Source of the DNA: CAZZEX01 sp964653285
GTDB lineage: Bacteria > Chloroflexota > Anaerolineae > B4-G1
NCBI GenBank assembly: GCA_964653285.1
Contig: CAZZEX010000152.1
Location: forward strand, 1 to 7,871
Direction of reading: 5' to 3'
Length of the DNA: 7,871 bases
The notes under the pieces were generated by a model. That model did no database searches, had not been told where the DNA came from, and was given only the letters and a program-made list of their open reading frames with translations. Every line of letters begins with the position of its first letter. Position 1 is the stretch's first letter. Positions 1 to 3,922 of the stretch are shown here, in pieces. The position numbers were made by a program, and so were the translations under genes.

Positions 1-61
1 CTAGTGGGCATTTCTAATTGTCATCAATGGGTAATTATAGTTGTCGTTGAACAGAGGTGAT

Positions 62-706
62 ATGAACGTCGCAAACCTGATCACGGTACTGCGGTTTCCT
101 CTGCTGGTGGTGGTAGTGCTGTTGCTATACCTTGGTGGGACGGTGGGCCAACTGATTGATGCTTTTCTCATCGTCGTGCTGATCCTGATGGACTCGCTGG
201 ACGGTATCGTCGCCCGGCGGCGCGGTGAGCAGACCCTCATCGGCAGCGCGCTGGACATCGCCGCCGACCGGGCCGTGGAGATCGTTCTGTGGGTGGCTTA
301 CGCGCACCTGGGACTGATCCCAGTGCTCATCCCCCTGACGGTCATCATTCGGGGTGCGTTGACTGATTCCATTCGCAATGTAGCGTTGCAGCATGGGCAG
401 TCGGCGCACAGCATGATGCGCTCTTCCTGGGGCCGATGGCTGGTGGCCTCGAGCCCCATGCGCACCGGCTACGCCGTAGTCAAAGCGGTCGCTTTCACGC
501 TGCTGGCCCTGGCCCTGGGGCTAAGGACAGGGGGGCACGCGGCCTGGCATGGTATATGGATCGCTGCTTCGGTGGTCAGTTGGATGGCCTTGGCGCTCTG
601 CATCGTGCGAGGGCTACCGGTGCTCGTCGAGGCCCAGGGATTGTTCCAGTCGGCTGAGTTCCAGGTGGCCGCGCCATCCATCTCTCGCGAACGGGCAGAT
701 GAGTAG
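62..706 (+). CDS. CDP-alcohol phosphatidyltransferase (PIP-synthase/PgsA-like)
   Basis: A 214-residue integral membrane enzyme of the CDP-alcohol phosphatidyltransferase family, which transfers a phosphatidyl group from CDP-diacylglycerol to an alcohol acceptor at the cytoplasmic face. The family signature is complete: D44, D47, G48, A51, R52, then G61, D65 and D69 with exact spacing (DxxDGxxAR, eight residues, GxxxDxxxD). Several hydrophobic segments surround it (about residues 12-26, 31-44, 73-98, 138-155, 165-185). I start at ATG 62 because GAGGTGAT (54-61) matches the anti-Shine-Dalgarno. An in-frame TTG at 41 would add seven residues but lacks a comparable site. The next gene, an acyltransferase, begins 14 bases after the stop, so they are probably cotranscribed. 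That pairing resembles the actinobacterial phosphatidylinositol-phosphate synthase/PatA arrangement. The acceptor (inositol phosphate, glycerol phosphate or other) cannot be fixed from sequence alone. Family assignment is secure; substrate is inferred. Confidence 0.9.
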   Translation: MNVANLITVLRFPLLVVVVLLLYLGGTVGQLIDAFLIVVLILMDSLDGIVARRRGEQTLIGSALDIAADRAVEIVLWVAYAHLGLIPVLIPLTVIIRGALTDSIRNVALQHGQSAHSMMRSSWGRWLVASSPMRTGYAVVKAVAFTLLALALGLRTGGHAAWHGIWIAASVVSWMALALCIVRGLPVLVEAQGLFQSAEFQVAAPSISRERADE

Positions 707-720
707 GGGATGAAGCCCTG

Positions 721-1617
721 ATGCGTCTTCAAGATTTTATCAGCAGTAAGCCGGTGACGCGACTTGGCCTCTTTATCGGCCAGCACATGCCGCGCCGGAT
801 GGGCTACGGGTTGGCGCGGGTCATCGCTAGCATCATTACTCGCCGAGAGCCAGAGGTCTACTGGACGGTGCGGGCCAACCTGCGCCAGGTTGTTGGCCCG
901 GAGGTGGATGACGGCGCGCTGCACGAGATGGCGCGTCAGGTCTTTTTCCGCGCCGGGCAGGCCTATTATGACTTCTTTCACGCCATAGGCCAGCCGCCGG
1001 AAGTGCTCATTGAGGCGGTGCGAGGCTCAGGGGCCATCGTCGAGCAAATAAAGTCTGAAATGGGCAGGGGCCGGGGCGTGCTGCTGCTGGGCATCCACAT
1101 GAGCAACTTTGACCTGACCGCTATGGCGGTAGGCGCGCATGGCCTGCCTATCCAGATGCTCTCCTTGGCGGATCCGCAGGCCGGCTTTCACGTCTTGAAC
1201 CGCCTGCGGGTCATGGGGGGCTTCGAGGTCACGCCGATCACACCCGGATCGCTGCGGGCGGCCATCCGGCGGCTGAAAAGCGGCGGGGTCGTGGTAACTG
1301 GCGCAGATCGTCCTATCCCCCAGGATCGAGAGTTGATCGAATTCTTGGGCCGGCCGGCTTACCTGCCCGTGGGACCCGTGCGGATGGCATTGATGACGAG
1401 AGCGGCGATCCTTGTGGGCGGTTGCCACTACGACTCCGATGAAGGGTACGTCCTTGAATTCACAGGGCCTGTCGAAATGGTACGTACCGGCGACCGACGA
1501 CAGGACATCCTCACCAATACTCGCCGGCTGGCGGTCATCGTGGAGGGGTACGTGCGTGCGCACCCGGAGCAGTGGATGATGTTCCATCCCTTCTGGCCGG
1601 AATTGCCGGCCGTCTGA
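721..1617 (+). CDS. LpxL/HtrB/PatA-type lipid acyltransferase
   Basis: A 298-residue acyltransferase of the LpxL/HtrB/PatA family, which moves an acyl chain from acyl-CoA or acyl-ACP to a lipid-linked hydroxyl at the inner membrane surface. The catalytic HxxxxD motif is H126-M-S-N-F-D131, preceded by the usual hydrophobic GVLLLGI strand. Further family features are the LPVGPVRMAL segment (about 215-224) and the C-terminal HPEQWMMFHPFWP block (281-293). Length is typical (about 290-310). The start is ATG 721 with AGGGGA at 705-710; the upstream ATG at 710 runs into a stop after three codons. The gene follows a CDP-alcohol phosphatidyltransferase by 14 bases. In actinobacteria the equivalent neighbour pair makes and acylates phosphatidylinositol mannosides, so a glycolipid acyltransferase role is plausible. 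No mannosyltransferase gene is present in the window. LPS lipid A acylation is less likely if the host is a Chloroflexota. Family is secure; substrate is inferred. Confidence 0.88.
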   Translation: MRLQDFISSKPVTRLGLFIGQHMPRRMGYGLARVIASIITRREPEVYWTVRANLRQVVGPEVDDGALHEMARQVFFRAGQAYYDFFHAIGQPPEVLIEAVRGSGAIVEQIKSEMGRGRGVLLLGIHMSNFDLTAMAVGAHGLPIQMLSLADPQAGFHVLNRLRVMGGFEVTPITPGSLRAAIRRLKSGGVVVTGADRPIPQDRELIEFLGRPAYLPVGPVRMALMTRAAILVGGCHYDSDEGYVLEFTGPVEMVRTGDRRQDILTNTRRLAVIVEGYVRAHPEQWMMFHPFWPELPAV

Positions 1618-1626
1618 GGCGGTCGC

Positions 1627-1650
1627 CTCTCATCCAGCCGGTGAGAGTTT
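1627..1650 (+). terminator. Weak hairpin after the acyltransferase
   Basis: CTCTCA plus CC (1627-1635, T1633 bulged) pairs with GG plus TGAGAG (1640-1647) around an AGCC loop, giving eight pairs followed by only three T residues. It lies ten bases past the acyltransferase stop. It could be a weak terminator or processing hairpin; the short T tract keeps confidence low. Confidence 0.3.
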
Positions 1651-1663
1651 GACATTATGTCAA
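1649..1663. promoter_or_regulatory. Perfect 15-bp palindrome, operator-like
   Basis: TTGACAT, one central T, then ATGTCAA form a perfect 7+1+7 inverted repeat. It begins with the -35 hexamer TTGACA and lies 32 bases before the ATG of the degraded gene at 1695. No convincing -10 at 16-18 bases follows, so I call it a possible operator rather than a promoter. GTTAAC follows directly at 1664-1669. The regulator is unknown. Confidence 0.35.
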
Positions 1664-1694
1664 GTTAACATAGGTGACCTGTATAGGGGCGGTA

Positions 1695-2060
1695 ATGAAG
1701 GTCGGGACGACAACCATTCCATTGGCCGGTTGGGGGGTGGACCCCAGGCGGCCCGAGGAGGGCCGGACGCGCCGTCTGGCGGCCATCCGTCAAATGGTCG
1801 AGGGGTACGCGGCCTGTCGGCGGTGGAACTCAACCTGGACCTGGGCATCATCTATCTCCAAGGGCGGATGTGGAAGAGAGCCTGGAGCGGGTGAGATCGT
1901 TTGGAGCCCCTCCAGCGCGCGTGTGCCGAACTCGAGCAGTTTGTCCGGGAGGGGCACCCCCCGGTGGGCCGGGCCGATCTCACCGGGGCACGGCCAGTGC
2001 CCGCCGCTGGCCAGCCCGGCGTGGCTGATGGTGGGGGGGGCGCGGAAGGGGTGGGGTTTC
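1695..2060 (+). pseudogene. Degraded sugar-phosphate isomerase/epimerase-like gene
   Basis: From ATG 1695 (AGGGG at 1684-1688) 39 residues read like the first strand and helix of a xylose-isomerase-like TIM barrel: MKVGTTTIPLAGWG, then ...LAAIRQMVEGY. Near 1808-1811 the coding sense jumps to another frame, which gives GLSAVELNLDLGIIY (1811-1855), the usual second strand of that family. The join looks like a two-base insertion, because removing one CG at 1809-1812 would give VEGYGLSAVEL. Further protein-like pieces appear in changing frames: VEESLERVRSF around 1869-1901, then LEPLQRACAELEQFVREGHPPVG at about 1898-1966, and a possible GHGQ...LASPAW around 1990-2023. The total is much shorter than the usual 260-290 residues, so an internal deletion and several frameshifts are implied. 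Each piece is weak alone; the first join is the best evidence. It may once have followed the lipid genes in an operon. Confidence 0.5.
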
Positions 2061-2080
2061 TATTGTTTTTTATCCTTGCT

Positions 2081-2112
2081 TTCACCTGCATCATACCGCC
2101 GTTTGTTAAAAT
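2081..2112 (+). promoter_or_regulatory. AT-richer segment, possible weak promoter for the small membrane protein
   Basis: Within the otherwise GC-rich stretch 2060-2292, which holds no gene I can support, TTCACC (2081-2086) precedes TAAAAT (2107-2112) by 20 bases. The gap is long for a sigma-70 promoter. It is the only plausible promoter-like segment found ahead of the gene at 2293. The rest of the stretch contains a G8 run near 2033 and short CTAAG repeats near 2190-2201. Confidence 0.2.
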
Positions 2113-2292
2113 AGTTCTTGCACTGCACCTGCATAAGACCAAGGAAAAACGCCTGGCGGTTCGCTGAAGGCAGGGGCGGTGGTCAAGCCACTAAGCAACT
2201 AAGTCGCCGCCACAAGCCGTCAAACAGCCCTTTTCGCTACGCCCGCGAGGGCAAAACCATAGACTTTTGAAAAAAGGGAGGAGGTGATACAA

Positions 2293-2487
2293 ATGGGAGG
2301 CAAGAAGACAGTAGGGACAGTAGGTATCGTCTTGCTCGTGGCCGGGGTGGTCATTTTAGTCCTGTCGCTGGTAGCCGATCCTATCGGGATTGGAGGCGCG
2401 CCCGGTTTCGGGCGCGATCAGATAGCGGGCGCCATCGTGGGAGCAATTGTGACTGTCGTGGGGTTGGTCCTGGCGCTTAAGAAGTAG
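2293..2487 (+). CDS. Small two-helix membrane protein, conserved hypothetical type
   Basis: A 64-residue protein with two strongly hydrophobic segments: residues about 9-30 (VGIVLLVAGVVILVLSLVAD) and about 44-62 (IAGAIVGAIVTVVGLVLAL). They are joined by a loop with the glycine-rich IGIGGAPGFG. Lysines sit at both ends (K4, K5; K63, K64), so a hairpin with both termini in the cytoplasm is likely. I chose ATG 2293 because AGGGAGGAGGTGAT (2275-2288) gives an almost ideal Shine-Dalgarno for it; GTG 2284 lies inside that site. Such a strong site suggests high translation. No signal peptide, catalytic motif or known domain is visible, and I do not recognise a function. It is isolated from both neighbours, being followed by an LTD gene relic and a terminator. 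It is very likely real, given the site and the clean membrane pattern. Confidence 0.8.
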   Translation: MGGKKTVGTVGIVLLVAGVVILVLSLVADPIGIGGAPGFGRDQIAGAIVGAIVTVVGLVLALKK

Positions 2488-2533
2488 TCTCCTGGCCCTC
2501 ACCCCTCCCCGCACCACGGCGGTTCAGGGGGGG

Positions 2534-2665
2534 ATCAGGAAAGACCAGTATGAACACGGCTACTGGTCTCTACTGGGACGAAACCAGGCTGTGTGGAACA
2601 GTAGCGGCAACTGCGCTCACCTGCGGTATAGCGCGGGAACGCTGATTGACACCTACTGCTACTAA
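2534..2665 (+). pseudogene. C-terminal relic of a lamin-tail (LTD) domain protein
   Basis: An open stretch with no start codon or ribosome site ends at TAA 2663-2665. Its last 37 residues align without gaps to the C-terminus of the large fusion protein (residues 1026-1062), with 18 identities by eye. These include the A-[IV]-W core, G-x-C-A-x-L and the shared end SAGT-x-IDTYCY. The LLGRNQAVWNSSG part is also typical of LTD domains. Upstream of about 2534 the similarity fades into C/G-rich sequence, so the rest of the gene is gone. DNA similarity continues past the stop (43 of 50 bases between 2630-2679 and 7076-7125) and on into the terminator. I read it as the 3' end of a deleted paralogue of the fusion gene or of another LTD surface protein. 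Confidence 0.72.
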
Positions 2666-2679
2666 AGCGTGAGTGCCCC
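2630..2679 (+). repeat. Diverged duplicate of 7076-7125 (LTD tail and 3' UTR), copy 1
   Basis: By eye, 43 of 50 bases match 7076-7125 without gaps, spanning the last 11 codons, the stop and 15 bases of untranslated sequence. Similarity in noncoding DNA after the stop argues for a DNA duplication rather than protein convergence. Confidence 0.75.
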
Positions 2680-2719
2680 ACCCGCCCGCGCAAGTCTGCG
2701 CCTAAGTGACCGCGAGGCG

Positions 2720-2755
2720 ACCGCCCCAACCTGCAACGGTTGGGGCGGTTTGCGT
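2720..2755 (+). terminator. 12-bp perfect hairpin, terminator of the lost LTD gene
   Basis: ACCGCCCCAACC (2720-2731) pairs perfectly with GGTTGGGGCGGT (2738-2749) around a six-base TGCAAC loop, followed by TTTGCGT. It has the same form and position relative to an LTD stop codon as the hairpin at 7166-7195. The T tract is poor, so it may stop transcription weakly or stabilise the 3' end. Confidence 0.7.
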
Positions 2756-2825
2756 CTCTTGGCTTGCGGCGCAGGCAGGGACACAACCGGGAACTGAACG
2801 ACCCTGGTTCCAGACTCGCAGGATA

Positions 2826-2854
2826 TTGACACAAAGTGATCTTAGTGCTAGTAT
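2826..2854 (+). promoter_or_regulatory. Sigma-70-type promoter of the response regulator
   Basis: TTGACA (2826-2831), a 17-base spacer and TAGTAT (2849-2854), with an extended -10 TG at 2846-2847. Transcription would begin near 2861, leaving an untranslated leader of about 127 bases before the GTG at 2988. No small gene or known riboswitch is evident in the leader. ACAC-AAA-GTGA (2829-2839) overlaps the -35 and could be an operator. Confidence 0.65.
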
Positions 2855-2987
2855 ATCCATAGAACAACAGATGGCAAAAGGATGGTCTGGCCCCGCTTGT
2901 ATCAAGCCTTGCCGTCCCTCGCTGGTGATTCTTTCTCCTGACGGGGGGCTGTCCGTGTCACTTCAACAAAGCCGGAGGTAAAAAGAG

Positions 2988-3692
2988 GTGCGCCCCCGAT
3001 TCCGTGTTCTTGTCGTAGACGATGAGCCAGACGTGCTGGAGATGCTGCGGATTATGCTGACTGAGAAGGGCTTCGACGTCGTGATAGCTCAGGACGCGCT
3101 CTCCGGGCTGCGTGCTGCCTATCAGGCCCCCCCTGATGCTATTCTCCTGGACGTGATGATGCCCAACGTGGATGGCTTTGAGGCGTGCCGTCGTCTGCGG
3201 GAGATGATGGATGTGCCCATCATCTTCGTCACGGCCAAGGGTACTATCGAGGAAGTGGTGCAGGGTCTTTCTCTCGGCGCGGACGACTACGTGGTCAAGC
3301 CGTTTGCTCCCTCGGAGTTGGTCAGCCGTCTGATGGCCTGCCTGCGCCGGGCAGGAGGGCGCACTGACGAGGGGGGCGACTTCCTTTTCCCTACAGCCTC
3401 AATCACGCTGGACTGTGGCCGCCACGAACTGGTGATCGGGAGCCGGACTGTGTATATGACCCCCAAAGAGTTTGAGGTGATCCGGCTGCTGATCCGCCAC
3501 GCTGGCAAGGTGCTCAGCACCGATGCTATCCTGACCAGGGTCTGGGGCCCTGAATGGATCGGTGAGCCGGACATGGTGAAGCAGTACATCTACCGGCTAC
3601 GGCAGAAGATAGAGCCAAATCCAAAGTCGCCCCGGTATATCCACACCGTTCCAGGCGAGGGATATTACTTCGACGCCGAGGATCTGCTTTAG
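2988..3692 (+). CDS. OmpR/PhoB-family response regulator
   Basis: A 234-residue cytoplasmic response regulator that receives phosphate from a histidine kinase and then controls promoters. The receiver domain (about 6-122) has the acidic pair D11/D12, phosphoacceptor D55 in AILLDVMMP, the T82 switch residue and the conserved K104 in YVVKPF. The winged-helix DNA-binding domain (about 133-230) shows LTPKEFEVIRLL-like sequence (157-168), the recognition-helix region ending YIYRLRQKIEP and the wing end YIHTVPGEGYYF. Length is typical. Start is GTG 2988, nine bases after GGAGG (2974-2978). A promoter lies at 2826-2854 and a terminator at 3717-3742, so it is its own transcription unit. The next gene carries a complete kinase core and is the obvious partner. 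A 12-bp tandem repeat in the gap between them would suit this family, whose members bind direct repeats. Assignment is firm; target genes are unknown. Confidence 0.95.
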   Translation: MRPRFRVLVVDDEPDVLEMLRIMLTEKGFDVVIAQDALSGLRAAYQAPPDAILLDVMMPNVDGFEACRRLREMMDVPIIFVTAKGTIEEVVQGLSLGADDYVVKPFAPSELVSRLMACLRRAGGRTDEGGDFLFPTASITLDCGRHELVIGSRTVYMTPKEFEVIRLLIRHAGKVLSTDAILTRVWGPEWIGEPDMVKQYIYRLRQKIEPNPKSPRYIHTVPGEGYYFDAEDLL

Positions 3693-3716
3693 CCCTCCGT
3701 GGCATTGGCCCTGCGG

Positions 3717-3742
3717 CCCCTTCCTTCGGGAGGGGGTTTTTT
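3717..3742 (+). terminator. Intrinsic terminator of the response regulator (UUCG tetraloop)
   Basis: CCCCTTCC (3717-3724) pairs with GGAGGGGG (3729-3736) around a TTCG tetraloop, with one G-U pair, and is followed directly by six T residues. It lies 24 bases after the stop codon. This is a textbook Rho-independent terminator, and it separates the regulator from the kinase fusion gene. Confidence 0.88.
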
Positions 3743-3798
3743 GTCGTATTTTCATCTTTCCTTCACCTATTCCATACGACTCTTTGGTATGCTGTGTA

Positions 3799-3822
3799 GT
3801 TGCTAGGGATGTTGCTAGGGAT
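3799..3822 (+). repeat. Exact tandem 12-bp direct repeat, possible response-regulator site
   Basis: GTTGCTAGGGAT occurs twice head to tail with no spacer. It sits between the regulator terminator and the fusion gene promoter, 65 bases before the -10. OmpR/PhoB-family regulators bind tandem half-sites of about 10-11 bp, and such a regulator is encoded just upstream. The link is inference. Confidence 0.55.
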
Positions 3823-3884
3823 TCCATTTGAGGGGGCCTCCACGTACCTCGACAACTACCAGTCTCTGTCCCTCTCGCCGACTG

Positions 3885-3893
3885 TGCTATACT
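3885..3893 (+). promoter_or_regulatory. Extended -10 promoter of the sigma-kinase fusion gene
   Basis: TGC-TATACT (3885-3893) is an extended -10 element. I see no good -35 at 16-18 bases, which fits an extended -10 or activator-dependent promoter. Transcription would start near 3900, so the leader is only about 23 bases and holds the GGAGG site at 3916-3920. Confidence 0.5.
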
Positions 3894-3922
3894 CTCTCTG
3901 GCCTGCATGAGAGGCGGAGGAA

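Noticed and set aside
2081..2105. Similarity of TTCACCT-N5-ATAC-N5-TTTG with 3762-3786 as a shared regulatory box
   Set aside because: 17 of 25 matches with identical spacing is attractive, but several such matches are expected by chance among the noncoding stretches, and the -35/-10 spacing is poor at both.
1674..2114. 146-codon ORF read as one intact gene
   Set aside because: Only the first part from ATG 1695 is protein-like; after about 1811 the coding sense continues in another frame, so it is treated as a pseudogene.
2706..2981. + strand ORF of 91 codons before the response regulator
   Set aside because: It runs through the terminator hairpin and the promoter, has no ribosome site and no protein-like pattern.
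3717..3922. Sigma-kinase gene as part of one operon with the response regulator
   Set aside because: A strong UUCG-loop terminator with six T and a separate extended -10 lie between them, so they are more likely adjacent separate units.
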